Of a stretch of 64,000 nt of DNA, positions 1-9,070 are shown one piece after another. This stretch comes from Flavobacteriales bacterium (lineage in GTDB: Bacteria > Bacteroidota > Bacteroidia > Flavobacteriales_D > Sanyastnellaceae), in contig JAIXWX010000034.1 in NCBI GenBank assembly GCA_027491075.1, positions 62,001 through 126,000 of the forward strand. The letters are read 5' to 3'. The notes under the pieces are model-generated. The model was given only the letters and a program-made list of their open reading frames with translations. It was not told the DNA's origin and searched no databases. A program made the position numbers and the translations under genes. Position 1 is the first letter of the stretch. Each line of letters starts with the position of its first letter.

Positions 1-1108
1 CCGCCGCATCTCCGTTTTCAGGACCAATGCCAAAGATGGGTGTACCACTGGCCATATACTCATACATTTTACCGGGCATATTTCCTGCTGCAATATCTGA
101 ATGGGCTAAGATCAACAGCAATAGCGTAGAAGAACGATACAACCCAACCACACTGCTATGGGGTACTGCTGGGTGAAATGAAATGAGGTCATCTAGTTCT
201 TTCTCTTTAATAAAGTCTCTGAATGCATTATTGACAGGCCCAATGAATTCTATTTTTAAATCGGTTACCTCTATCTTTCTCTGATCCAATAAAGACTTTA
301 ATGCCAACACAAATGGTCTGGGATCCCTTAATTCATCGACACTGCCCAAGTGACGAATTAAGAAATAATCGGTTCTTTGCTTGGTGGTACCTTCGAAATC
401 CCTGGCATCATACCCATTGTTGATGAGCTCACATTTTTTGGCTCCCAAAGCAATGAGTCTATCCACGTGATACGGACTAATGCTGATAACTAAATCGGAG
501 TTTTGAAGTACTTTTCTTTCCAATGCTTGATGTTTTCTTCTCGCCCGTTCTTTGGTTTTAAGAACATCTAACAGGTCCCATTCTGACCATGGGTCGCGGA
601 AGTCTGACACCCAAACTAAATTCGGGAATTTCTTTTTCAAATTCAATCCTATCAAATGCATGCTGTGCGGCGGACCAGTGGTGATGATTGCATCTACAGG
701 ATGTTTTTTTAAATAATCTTTTAAAAATTTTATAGATGGGGCAACCCAAGTGACTCGAGGATCTGGAATAAAGTAATTTCCTCTTAAATAGGTGGCAAAG
801 CGTTGAAAGAAAGAGGCATTTCTATCTGAGATAAAGTCTTTTTGCTGTGGTGGTTTTTTTCCGATCAACTTAAAGGCAGATTGAAAAACCTCCACAGGTT
901 CGAAAATCTTCGTTTTGATGATCTCTATGGAAGGATCTACATCTTTCATCAATGATGCGTCTTTCACGTCGAAAGCTGGGTTCTCTGGGGTGTAAACTAT
1001 CGGCTCCCATCCATTGCTTCGCATGAATGCACTCATCTTCAACCAACGCTGAACACCGCCTCCTCCGCTGGGCGGCCAATAGTATGATATAATTAATGCT
1101 CTCTTCAT
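1..1108 (-). CDS. Glycosyltransferase, GT4-like (C-terminus beyond window)
   Basis: About 369 codons are visible, and the 3' end runs off the left edge. The protein opens with KRALIISYYWPPSGGGGVQR, the nucleotide-sugar glycosyltransferase N-terminus common in Bacteroidota, with a Gly-rich acceptor loop. Near the visible end is PGKMYEYMASGTPIFG, which matches the donor-binding glutamate region of GT-B (GT4-type) enzymes. It probably adds a sugar during surface polysaccharide or glycolipid synthesis at the inner membrane. The ATG overlaps the stop codon of the upstream nuclease gene by one base (TAATG), so the two are probably translationally coupled. The substrate cannot be told from sequence. 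Fold assignment is firm; pathway is inference. Confidence 0.85.
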   Translation of the reverse strand, partial: MKRALIISYYWPPSGGGGVQRWLKMSAFMRSNGWEPIVYTPENPAFDVKDASLMKDVDPSIEIIKTKIFEPVEVFQSAFKLIGKKPPQQKDFISDRNASFFQRFATYLRGNYFIPDPRVTWVAPSIKFLKDYLKKHPVDAIITTGPPHSMHLIGLNLKKKFPNLVWVSDFRDPWSEWDLLDVLKTKERARRKHQALERKVLQNSDLVISISPYHVDRLIALGAKKCELINNGYDARDFEGTTKQRTDYFLIRHLGSVDELRDPRPFVLALKSLLDQRKIEVTDLKIEFIGPVNNAFRDFIKEKELDDLISFHPAVPHSSVVGLYRSSTLLLLILAHSDIAAGNMPGKMYEYMASGTPIFGIGPENGDAA

Positions 1109-3864
1109 TATCTATTGCAATATTCGCAATAAAGCGAACCCGATTTGTGCTCAAAGGAATTACACTCTAGCATATCTCTTACAATGTCGCTTATTTTCTT
1201 TTCAAATAAACTCAAAACCTCGGACTGACTCAAATCGTTGTCTCCGAAATCCAATTCCATCCAACCGGATTTATAGTTCTTCATGCTAAAAATGGCGGGT
1301 CGGATGGCCCGGTCTCCCAACGAGTGTTTTGAAGCCATGTGCATATACATCAAAAGCTGGATCACCTTTCCATTGGTATTCATTTGCCCAGTTTTCGCAT
1401 TAAATACACTGAGCTCGTTTTCTTTTACGCGTCCTGTTTTATAATCCAATATTCTCAATGTATCGTTTAGCAAGTCGATGCGGTCTGTCTTTCCGCGAAG
1501 CACGATCGGAAAAGGTAAACCCGATGCTTCTGTTGGAATTTCAGACTTCAAGCTTTCTTCTAAAGCAATGATCTTAAGAGATTCATTGTTCGACTTCCTT
1601 TTCTTCAGCGCATCTATTTCGAAAGCAATGATCTGATGAAGCATTTGTAATGCTAAAGAAACCTGCAACTTGTTTTCACCAAATTGTAAATCCTCTCCGT
1701 TGAAGTATTTTTTAAAAACAAGAAGAAGATAATCTTCTGCATGATTTCTGAACTCTTCTAACTCTTCTATTGTTGGAAAAGAGGAGACGAAAGGAGTAAA
1801 AAAAACTTCGAGTGTTTCGTGTACCACGCTGCCAAACAATGCATGATCGATGCCTTCGTCAATGCCCTCTTCTTCTCCTAATTGTAGAATATAGCGATAG
1901 TAAAAATCGAGTGGGCACTGTATATATTTATTTATTGCAGAAGGACTCAATCCGGACGATATCATTTGTTGAAGTCGTTCTTTACTAAAACTGTCATTCA
2001 TAGCGCGAATACTGGCGGGATGTGTGTCTTTGAAACTCTCTACTCGTATATGTTCGATTTTGTTTTGCGGATACATTTGGCATAATTCCAATTCGAGTTG
2101 TGTGATGTATCTGCTTTGTTCACTTCCCTTGAAATCAGAAGTGATGGCCGAAGTTACAAAGCTAACTTTCTTGGCTCTTTGAATGGCTCTATAAAACGTA
2201 TATCCATAACTTATTTCCTTATCAAACACCAAGGGTAGTTTGTAATAGGCTCTCAAGTCGAAAGGAATCAGACTTTGATCCATTAAGTTTCCTGGAAATT
2301 GATCTTCGTTGGCTCCAACAAAAATGATGTTGGAGAAATCCAACGCCCTTGTTTCTACCATGTTCAAAACCTGAAGTCCTTCTAGTGGCTCTCCTTTGAA
2401 CGTGATGTTTTCTTTACTTATTAAATGTTGAAGTATGACTTGAAGAGAACGTATTTGATTGAGTTCGGGCAGCTCTTGTAGTATGAGTTTCATTTCGAAT
2501 AGAAGCTCTTGCATACGGATCAAGCATTCACTATCAAAAGTGTCTGTTGTTTCTTGATTTAAGAAAACTTCGAGCATCGTTGAAAGTTCGTCCAGCCATT
2601 CGTTGTAGTCGTCAAATGATTTTGTAAGAAAGCTTCTAAGAAAGTTTAGCTCCGGAAAATCTTCGAGCAAGTGCTCAATGTGCTTTGTTTGAAAATAAAT
2701 CCATCGATTTTTGGCAATGGTTTTTCGGATTTGACGGGCGCTACTTCCCATAAGACTTTTGAGCGCGGGCTGTTCAATTACCTTTAGTAGGAATCGGTAA
2801 TAAATGCCTTTATCTTGCTTGGACATGCGGTGATGTTCTAAAATCGCAAGGCTGCGAATAAGATTCATCACGGGAGTATTTTTCAAGGAAAGGCCTAATG
2901 CAATGTTGACCGCGTGTCCTTTGTCGGGAAGATTTTGCAAGATGGGGAGCAACAGTGAGCTATCGCTGATGATGATAGCTGTGTCTTCGATTTCGTTGAT
3001 TGGTATCGCTTCGATGAGTTCTGCTGCGACCAACGCTTGGCCGTATCCTGTGGAGGATTGATAGACATGAATGGATTTGGGTAATTCTTCGAAGAAGTTT
3101 CCAGTAATTCTATCATTAGCCGAGGTGAGTTTGCGTAGGAATTCACCTGCTTCGTGTTGTTTATTCTCCAAGTAATAGCGATCAGCATCCCAACGCAGAG
3201 TAGCCATTTTGGCCTCTTTCAGTTGATCAATAATTTTTTTCTCTGCAATAGAAAGTCCAGAAAGACCACAAATCCAGAGATGGGATATTTCTTGAGGGAT
3301 TTTTCGCAGGGCTACGTCTTTGGATAGAATATGGCAAAGTCTAGCGTAACTGTATTTTCCTTTTTGCTGCTGGGCTTCTTGAAATGCACTATACAATGGA
3401 CCCAAGCGATTCCAGAAATGGAGGTATTCGTTTTGCGAAGAAGAAAGTGGACTTTGATTGAAGCTCCAGTTTTCAATTTCTTTGATATCTCTCAGATCGC
3501 GAAAAAGAGAATCAGGTTGCACCAATGATTGCTCCACATCACCAAAGTCTTGCAATGCTTGAGGTGCCCAGGTAGAAAACGTTTCAAAGTTGTCATGAGC
3601 GTCTGAAAGGATGCTGATATAGCTTTTGTACAACATCAGCATTTGTTCTGTTTGAGAGAGAGTATGAGCATTGGCCAGCGTTTTTATTAGATCTGGCAAT
3701 GTCCAAATTTGTGGAGAGAAAAAGGAAGTTCCAATGTGCTGATAGAGTTCCTTTTTAAGAAATAAGCCCGCGCGCTTGCCTGGAAGGACAATAGCAACAC
3801 TTCTTAAATCAGTTCCATGTTTTTCAACAATTTGACGAGCGATGTCTTTTAAAAATCCGTTCAT
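1108..3864 (-). CDS. AddB-like PD-(D/E)XK nuclease / inactivated helicase
   Basis: This 918-residue protein resembles the AddB/RexB class found in Bacteroidota, the nuclease partner of RecBCD-like double-strand-break resection. The N-terminus carries VAIVLPGKRAGLFLKKEL, a degenerate helicase start typical of this group. The C-terminal nuclease has GKTDRIDLL followed by ILDYKTGR, the D...DYK motif of RecB-family nucleases. Cysteines in YIQCPLDFYY and the terminal YCEYC could hold the iron-sulfur cluster known in AddB. I start it at the ATG ending at 3864 rather than the in-frame TTG eight codons upstream, because family members begin at MNGFLKDIA and a -7-like TACTTTG lies in the extra stretch. 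No AddA partner is in the window. Confidence 0.82.
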   Translation of the reverse strand: MNGFLKDIARQIVEKHGTDLRSVAIVLPGKRAGLFLKKELYQHIGTSFFSPQIWTLPDLIKTLANAHTLSQTEQMLMLYKSYISILSDAHDNFETFSTWAPQALQDFGDVEQSLVQPDSLFRDLRDIKEIENWSFNQSPLSSSQNEYLHFWNRLGPLYSAFQEAQQQKGKYSYARLCHILSKDVALRKIPQEISHLWICGLSGLSIAEKKIIDQLKEAKMATLRWDADRYYLENKQHEAGEFLRKLTSANDRITGNFFEELPKSIHVYQSSTGYGQALVAAELIEAIPINEIEDTAIIISDSSLLLPILQNLPDKGHAVNIALGLSLKNTPVMNLIRSLAILEHHRMSKQDKGIYYRFLLKVIEQPALKSLMGSSARQIRKTIAKNRWIYFQTKHIEHLLEDFPELNFLRSFLTKSFDDYNEWLDELSTMLEVFLNQETTDTFDSECLIRMQELLFEMKLILQELPELNQIRSLQVILQHLISKENITFKGEPLEGLQVLNMVETRALDFSNIIFVGANEDQFPGNLMDQSLIPFDLRAYYKLPLVFDKEISYGYTFYRAIQRAKKVSFVTSAITSDFKGSEQSRYITQLELELCQMYPQNKIEHIRVESFKDTHPASIRAMNDSFSKERLQQMISSGLSPSAINKYIQCPLDFYYRYILQLGEEEGIDEGIDHALFGSVVHETLEVFFTPFVSSFPTIEELEEFRNHAEDYLLLVFKKYFNGEDLQFGENKLQVSLALQMLHQIIAFEIDALKKRKSNNESLKIIALEESLKSEIPTEASGLPFPIVLRGKTDRIDLLNDTLRILDYKTGRVKENELSVFNAKTGQMNTNGKVIQLLMYMHMASKHSLGDRAIRPAIFSMKNYKSGWMELDFGDNDLSQSEVLSLFEKKISDIVRDMLECNSFEHKSGSLYCEYCNR

Positions 3865-3906
3865 ATCAGCTTCCGTTATCCGATACAAAGTAACATCTTT
3901 GCACGC

Positions 3907-4176
3907 ATGAATAGTGTTGATTCTTTTCCACAGTATCGAAGGCTTATCAATGGCAAGTGCTATTATCGAATAGACAGCCCTTCTTCCTTGTTGGAGGTAA
4001 GTGTTATGGGTTCCAGTTGGTGGGAGATCCAGATAGAAGCGAAAATACTACCAGAGAGGCTTTTAGTTCAGGACATATTGAGTTTGGAAGGCGGCCGCTG
4101 GGAGGTAGTCACACCGTTTGAATTCGAAGCGTTTGTCAGTGAATTAGAACGAACCAAGTCGAAAAAGGAAATTTAA
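3907..4176 (+). CDS. Small conserved hypothetical protein
   Basis: An 89-residue soluble protein without signal peptide or membrane segment. It is rich in aromatic residues (YRRLINGKCYYRI, SSWWEIQIEAKILPE) and ends in a charged helix. Similar short proteins of unknown role occur in other Flavobacteriales, from memory and unverified. It is divergent from the AddB-like gene and 68 bases upstream of murB, so it may share the murB transcript. A -7-like CATCTTTG at 3893-3900 sits only six bases before the ATG, which would give a nearly leaderless message. I assign no function. Confidence 0.6.
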   Translation: MNSVDSFPQYRRLINGKCYYRIDSPSSLLEVSVMGSSWWEIQIEAKILPERLLVQDILSLEGGRWEVVTPFEFEAFVSELERTKSKKEI

Positions 4177-4244
4177 CATCGCGGTGTTTGCTTTCGCCAT
4201 CTAGCTGTGGGTGAAGGAGACCAATTACATCGCATTTTTGGATT

Positions 4245-5270
4245 ATGGCAATACACGTGGAGGAGAATGTATCTCTCCGATTATACAATACATTTGGAAT
4301 TGACGTCAAGGCAAAGCATTTTGCGGTAGCAGCTACTTTGGAGGAGGTGCAAGAAATCCTTTCTTTAGATCCGTACAAAGGCAAAAGCCCATTGATTCTC
4401 GGCGGTGGCAGCAATATTCTCTTGCGAGCGGATATTGTAACTCCTGTATTGCTAAATCGACTTAAAGGGATTTCTTTGTTTGCTGAAGATGAAGATTGCT
4501 ATTATGTAAAAGCCAGTGCAGGGGAGAATTGGCATCAGTTTGTTATGTTTTGTATTCAGCATGAATGGGCGGGGGTGGAAAATTTATCTCTGATTCCAGG
4601 TAATGTGGGAGCGAGTCCGATGCAGAACATTGGAGCTTATGGAGTAGAGGTGAAGGATGTTTTTCATTCCTTAGAAGCGTATCATATTTTTGATGGAGTA
4701 GTAAAGGAGTTTAATGCGACCGAATGCGCATTCGGTTATCGGGAAAGTGTGTTTAAAAATAAAGAGAAAGGAAATTGGATTATTCTTTCCGTTACATTCA
4801 AGCTCAGAAAGCGTCCTGTGTTTCATACGAATTATGGAGCTATTCAAGAAGAGCTCGATAAAATGAAGCTCGACAAGATGAGTATCAAAGCGATTTCTCA
4901 AGCGGTTATCAATATTCGATCTTCTAAACTTCCGGACCCAAAGAAGATTGGTAACGCGGGTAGCTTTTTCAAGAATCCAGTAGTTCCAATAGCAGTAGCC
5001 AAAACCTTGAAGGAGTCCTATCCAGACGCTCCCGTTTATCCCATTGATGAACTTACAGCCAAGGTTCCTGCTGGATGGCTTATTGAAAAGGCAGGCTGGA
5101 AGGGAAAGAATCTGGGTTCGCATGGCGTTCATGCTTTGCAAGCGCTTGTGCTGGTCAATTATGGCGGAGCAACCGGAAATGAAGTCTACGCGTTAAGCGA
5201 AGCCATTCTTTCGGATGTTAAACTTCGCTTCGGTATCGTGTTGGAAAGAGAAGTCAACATTCTTCCTTAA
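4245..5270 (+). CDS. murB: UDP-N-acetylenolpyruvoylglucosamine reductase
   Basis: MurB reduces UDP-GlcNAc-enolpyruvate to UDP-MurNAc with NADPH and FAD, the second committed step of peptidoglycan precursor synthesis in the cytoplasm. At 341 residues it has the length of type I (E. coli-like) enzymes. Visible family features include YNTFGIDVKA at the start, the FAD-binding LILGGGSNILL, IPGNVGASPMQNIGAYGVEV, the ECAFGYRESVFK tyrosine region, and GNAGSFFKNP, whose serine is the catalytic proton donor. The C-terminal part (AGWLIEKAGWKGK) is also typical. The ATG at 4245 fits the family start. An upstream small gene reads in the same direction. Confidence 0.96.
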   Translation: MAIHVEENVSLRLYNTFGIDVKAKHFAVAATLEEVQEILSLDPYKGKSPLILGGGSNILLRADIVTPVLLNRLKGISLFAEDEDCYYVKASAGENWHQFVMFCIQHEWAGVENLSLIPGNVGASPMQNIGAYGVEVKDVFHSLEAYHIFDGVVKEFNATECAFGYRESVFKNKEKGNWIILSVTFKLRKRPVFHTNYGAIQEELDKMKLDKMSIKAISQAVINIRSSKLPDPKKIGNAGSFFKNPVVPIAVAKTLKESYPDAPVYPIDELTAKVPAGWLIEKAGWKGKNLGSHGVHALQALVLVNYGGATGNEVYALSEAILSDVKLRFGIVLEREVNILP

Positions 5271-5615
5271 CTCTCTACATTATGGAATTACTTTCCAAAA
5301 TTAGGAAAATAGAAATAAACGTCTGTTTTTTACTATTTTGATTTACAGTATTATAAATCCGCTTTTATTTATTGGTACACAATCTGTGTTTAGAAAGACG
5401 TAAATGAATGTGTTATGACATAATAGTGCGCGAAGGTGGATGATTCGACTTCTTAGCGCTTATATCCAAAATGTTTTGATAAATCTAGGTTAATACCAAG
5501 TGTTTTAAAGTGTTTTTATGTAGCTTTAAATCCGGATGCCTCGTATTGTTCTTATCCGCAAGGGTTCTCTTCCAACAGTACAGGGTAGTCCGGATTTCTT
5601 TTTCTTGATGAAATT
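5271..5615. other. 345-base intergenic region with an inverted repeat
   Basis: No convincing gene or tRNA is visible. A weak hairpin (TTTCC, seven bases, GGAAA, about 5290-5306) lies after murB but has no T-run. AT-rich sequence follows. Close to the downstream kinase is a nine-base inverted repeat, listed separately. The region probably holds the promoter and leader of the hybrid histidine kinase gene. Confidence 0.5.
5528..5597. repeat. Inverted repeat upstream of the hybrid kinase gene
   Basis: AAATCCGGA at 5528-5536 and its exact reverse complement TCCGGATTT at 5589-5597 are separated by 52 bases. Each arm also contains the self-complementary hexamer TCCGGA. The right arm ends 18 bases before the ATG of the kinase. 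It could be a regulator's paired binding site or a long hairpin in the 5' leader that occludes the start region. Its function is inference. Confidence 0.45.
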
Positions 5616-7982
5616 ATGACCGAAGCGCAAGACTATAAAAAACTCTATGATCAGGAAAGAAAATCCCGATTAGAGGCGGAACGCGCGCTGGTTGAAACGC
5701 ATAAACTGTATATTACTACCACTCGCCGATTAGAGAATCTTATCACCAGTTTGAAGGAAGGCGTTCTGGTTGAGGACGAGCACAGGCGTATCATCTTGGT
5801 CAATCAACAATTTTGTGAACTTTTCGGCGTACCCGTTCCTCCTGAAATGATGATCGGTCAGGATTGTAGTCAGTCTGCGGAACTTTCCAAAGGATTGTTT
5901 CGCAATCCAGAGGAGTTTATTAAGAATATTGAAATTCTGCTATTGGAGAAAAAAGCGGTGACCGGTGAGATATTAGAACTTCAAGACGGTCGTTTTTTTC
6001 AGCGCGATTTTTTACCGGTGTATTCAGATGAGGTGTTTTTGGGACACATGTGGAAGTATAGCGATATAACAGATAGAAAGCGCAATGAGCTAGAATTGGT
6101 TTATAACGAAGAAAAGTATCGCGGTATCATAGCGAATATGAACCTTGGCCTTCTCGAGGTTGATACCAGTGAAACCATTTTGTATTTCAACCAGAGTTTC
6201 TTAGATATGTCAGGTTGGGGTGCCGATGAACTGAGAGGCAAAAAGCCATCTGATATTTTTTTAATAGGAGATAATGTAAAGCTCATGTTGGAGAAAAACA
6301 CGCTTCGAAAGAAGGGTATTTCGGATGTGTATGAGGTGGAGCTGAAAGATAAACAAGGTCGTACGCGATGGTGGATGGTGAGCGGCGCGCCTTTGTACGA
6401 TAAATCTGGAGAGTTAAAGGGATCGATTGGAATTCACCTAGATATTACCAAACAGAAAGAGCTTGAACTTGGTCTCACCCTGGCGAATCAAAGAGCCCTT
6501 GAATCTTCTCAAGCCAAGGACTTGTTTTTAATGAACATGAGCCATGAATTAAGAACTCCGATGAATGGTATTATCGGATTTGTGCGCGAGTTGCGACGGA
6601 TCACAACTGATAATATTAGTCTAAAATACCTAGCGAGTATTCAAGCTGCTGCGGAGCACCTGCTCAATATTCTTAACGATATTCTGGATCTCAGTAGAAT
6701 TGACGCAGGTAAGTTGACCATTGATAAGATTGGATTCAAACTTTCAGAAGTAGTAGCTAGGACAATGGAAGTTATTTCACCAAAGTCGGATGAAAAAGGA
6801 TTGCTGCTGACTTGGGAAATTGATGAACGTATTTATGGAGTGCTCAAAGGAGACCCCATTCGATTAAAGCAGATTTTCTTGAATCTTCTTGGAAATTCTA
6901 TCAAGTTTACCGAAAAGGGAAAGGTGTCATTGAATTGCAAGTTGGTGGAAGAAACCCGTGGTAAGCAAATTATTTGCTTCGAAGTGGAGGACTCAGGAAT
7001 AGGAATGGAGAAGGAATTTTTCTCGAGGATGTTTTCGAAATTTTCACAAGAAGACTCGAGCATAACAAGAAACTACGGCGGTACTGGGCTAGGTCTTAAT
7101 ATTTGCAAAGAGTTGATTGATATGATGAAAGGTGCCATTACCGTAGATACCGAGAAAGGAAGGGGCACTAAATTCACTTTCATCCTACCGTTTGAAAAGG
7201 GAATTGATTCAGACATTCCTGAGGATATGGTGCGTCCATTGATATCTCAAGGGGTGTCCGGTGTCAAGGTATTATTGGTAGAGGATAATGCTCTCAATCA
7301 GGAAGTAGCTCGCCTGACATTGCACCACTTAAAAGCCGAGGTAGATGTAGCTGGAGACGGTGAGGAGGCGCTGGAAATGCTTCAAAAGAATGAATATGAC
7401 ATCGTTTTAATGGATTTGCAAATGCCCAAAATTGATGGATATGAAACTACCATCAGGGTGAGGAATCAATTAAAGAGCAATATTCCTATAGTCGCTCTTA
7501 CTGCGAATGCTATCAAGGGAGAAAGAGAAAAGTGTTTGGAGTGCGGCATGAACGATTTTGTTTCAAAGCCTTTTGATGAAGCGGATATACTTCGTGTACT
7601 CGTCAAGTATGTAGAATGTAAAAAAGAGGTAGAAATTCCATCAACAAGACTTTACGATCTTACCAAGCTGCACCAATTGGCACATGGGGACGGAAGCTTT
7701 GTAAAGAAAATGTTGAATCTATTCATTCTTCAATGTGATCAAAGTATCATGGAGTTCAATGCAGCAAGAGAAGCCATGGACCTGGAGTCGATTAAACGCA
7801 CAGCACATCGAATCAAGCCATCAGTTGGTAATTTAAGAATAGATGTTCTATTTCAATTATTGAAATCATTTGAGGAGATTTCTGCTGATTCAAGTATAGA
7901 CGATGAATTGTTTATCAAGATATCTGAAGTGATAGATTTATTGGAGAGAGTAAAACTTCAGATAAGAATAGAATTAGAGTGA
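5616..7982 (+). CDS. PAS-PAS hybrid sensor histidine kinase with REC and HPt domains
   Basis: A 788-residue soluble multi-domain phosphorelay protein with no membrane segment, so it probably senses a cytoplasmic signal. The order is a short coiled N-terminus, PAS 1 (about 40-150), PAS 2 (about 165-285), HisKA with phospho-acceptor His310 in MNMSHELRTPMNG, HATPase with N-box FLNLLGNSIKFTEKG and glycine motifs VEDSGIGM and GGTGLGL, a receiver with phospho-acceptor Asp600 (LMDLQMPKIDG) and Lys651, and a C-terminal HPt with His731 (RTAHRIKPSVGN). All phosphorelay residues are present, so the relay His-Asp-His looks intact. No response regulator is adjacent, so the output partner must be elsewhere. 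The ATG at 5616 lacks a strong ribosome-binding site, as is usual here. Confidence 0.93.
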   Translation: MTEAQDYKKLYDQERKSRLEAERALVETHKLYITTTRRLENLITSLKEGVLVEDEHRRIILVNQQFCELFGVPVPPEMMIGQDCSQSAELSKGLFRNPEEFIKNIEILLLEKKAVTGEILELQDGRFFQRDFLPVYSDEVFLGHMWKYSDITDRKRNELELVYNEEKYRGIIANMNLGLLEVDTSETILYFNQSFLDMSGWGADELRGKKPSDIFLIGDNVKLMLEKNTLRKKGISDVYEVELKDKQGRTRWWMVSGAPLYDKSGELKGSIGIHLDITKQKELELGLTLANQRALESSQAKDLFLMNMSHELRTPMNGIIGFVRELRRITTDNISLKYLASIQAAAEHLLNILNDILDLSRIDAGKLTIDKIGFKLSEVVARTMEVISPKSDEKGLLLTWEIDERIYGVLKGDPIRLKQIFLNLLGNSIKFTEKGKVSLNCKLVEETRGKQIICFEVEDSGIGMEKEFFSRMFSKFSQEDSSITRNYGGTGLGLNICKELIDMMKGAITVDTEKGRGTKFTFILPFEKGIDSDIPEDMVRPLISQGVSGVKVLLVEDNALNQEVARLTLHHLKAEVDVAGDGEEALEMLQKNEYDIVLMDLQMPKIDGYETTIRVRNQLKSNIPIVALTANAIKGEREKCLECGMNDFVSKPFDEADILRVLVKYVECKKEVEIPSTRLYDLTKLHQLAHGDGSFVKKMLNLFILQCDQSIMEFNAAREAMDLESIKRTAHRIKPSVGNLRIDVLFQLLKSFEEISADSSIDDELFIKISEVIDLLERVKLQIRIELE

Positions 7983-7983
7983 T

Positions 7984-8021
7984 TCTTTCCTCAACCCCGC
8001 CTCAGCGGGGTTGCAGAAAGA
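7984..8021. terminator. Bidirectional hairpin between convergent genes
   Basis: AACCCCGC (7993-8000) pairs exactly with GCGGGGTT (8005-8012) around a CTCA loop. After a three-base internal loop the flanking TCTTTC and GAAAGA also pair. It begins right after the kinase stop and precedes the convergent porP/sprF stop, so it can end both transcripts, although the T-tract is weak on either strand. Confidence 0.7.
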
Positions 8022-8053
8022 TGTTTAAAGTTAGGCGGTCATCCAAAGACCTG

Positions 8054-9052
8054 TTAGAATTTTGCGCAAGGCATAATTCGTTTTTTCATCGATTTTTCAT
8101 TTTTCTTCGAAGCCCATTGATAACTCAAGGTGAGCTCGTGTGATCCTGCAGAACTAGCGATGCTTAGTCTACTGATGGTGATATCATAACTGTAACCTAC
8201 TTTGTATTTGCCAGCTTGAAATCCTATCAATGCTGCGAGAGCATCGTGATTCATATAGCCGTAGGTATTGCTCTTCGCTGGTAAGCCTCTGTACCAAATT
8301 CCCAAAATGATTGGACTGAATTCATAGTAAAACCCGAAGTCCAATTGATCGAATTCGTTTTGCATTTGATAATTAGCTGCCAATACAATGAAGTGATCCA
8401 ATTTTGTAAGAGAGTTTCCTTTGATTCGGATTCTTAAACCACCATGTGCACTGTACTTTCTCCCCAGTGGTACATCGTTAAATCCATATACGGATTCATT
8501 AGGAGTATTCAAGTGAAATACAGACATCCCGAACCAAAACTTAGGACCGTAGGTCAACAATCCAGCACCGAAATCAAAGTAAGAGACGGGCTCCATGACT
8601 GGAAACTCTAATGTGGGAACCCCCGTTTCTCTTATCATTTGATCGTAGAAAACGAGCCTATTGAAATCAATGTTTTTATTTACCAACGACATCTCCAAAG
8701 ATGGACGGAAGAACCAATTGCGCTTTATACGTGCTTCGTACGCGTATTGAAAACGCGCAGCCGTCGAACGAAGTGCTCCGCTTCCTGCACGATCGTGATT
8801 TACCAAAATTCCTAAACCGCTTCGAATGGAAGAAATGTATGTGTCATATCCAAAGTTGTACGCTTGAAATGCTCCAGGTATAGCAGACCACTGATTGCGT
8901 ACCTGTGATACTGCTCTGTTCTGAACACTGGCTCCTGCAAATGCGGGATTCATTTGCGTAGGCAGCGCATAGAACTGAGTGAACTGCTGATCCTGTGTGT
9001 ATCCTACCTCAGCAGCGAGAAGAATGAGAAGTAAAAGTAAAATTCTTTTCAT
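8054..9052 (-). CDS. PorP/SprF family type IX secretion membrane protein
   Basis: A 332-residue outer-membrane beta-barrel protein with a signal peptide (MKRILLLLLILLAAEVGYTQ). The segment QQFTQFYALPTQMNPAFAGA is the family hallmark near the N-terminus, and the protein ends in PCAKF, close to the conserved PorP/SprF terminus. In Flavobacterium johnsoniae SprF is needed for secretion or attachment of the giant adhesin SprB, and its gene sits directly downstream of sprB. Here the gene starts 18 bases after a giant PKD-repeat protein with a type B sorting domain, the same arrangement. I infer it is the dedicated partner of that protein. Confidence 0.92.
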   Translation of the reverse strand: MKRILLLLLILLAAEVGYTQDQQFTQFYALPTQMNPAFAGASVQNRAVSQVRNQWSAIPGAFQAYNFGYDTYISSIRSGLGILVNHDRAGSGALRSTAARFQYAYEARIKRNWFFRPSLEMSLVNKNIDFNRLVFYDQMIRETGVPTLEFPVMEPVSYFDFGAGLLTYGPKFWFGMSVFHLNTPNESVYGFNDVPLGRKYSAHGGLRIRIKGNSLTKLDHFIVLAANYQMQNEFDQLDFGFYYEFSPIILGIWYRGLPAKSNTYGYMNHDALAALIGFQAGKYKVGYSYDITISRLSIASSAGSHELTLSYQWASKKNEKSMKKRIMPCAKF

Positions 9053-9070
9053 GTCGTTGCCTTTATAGGG

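Noticed and set aside
5271-5615. tRNA or small RNA gene in the 345-base gap
   Set aside because: No cloverleaf, no CCA end and no terminator-like hairpin with T-run could be traced.
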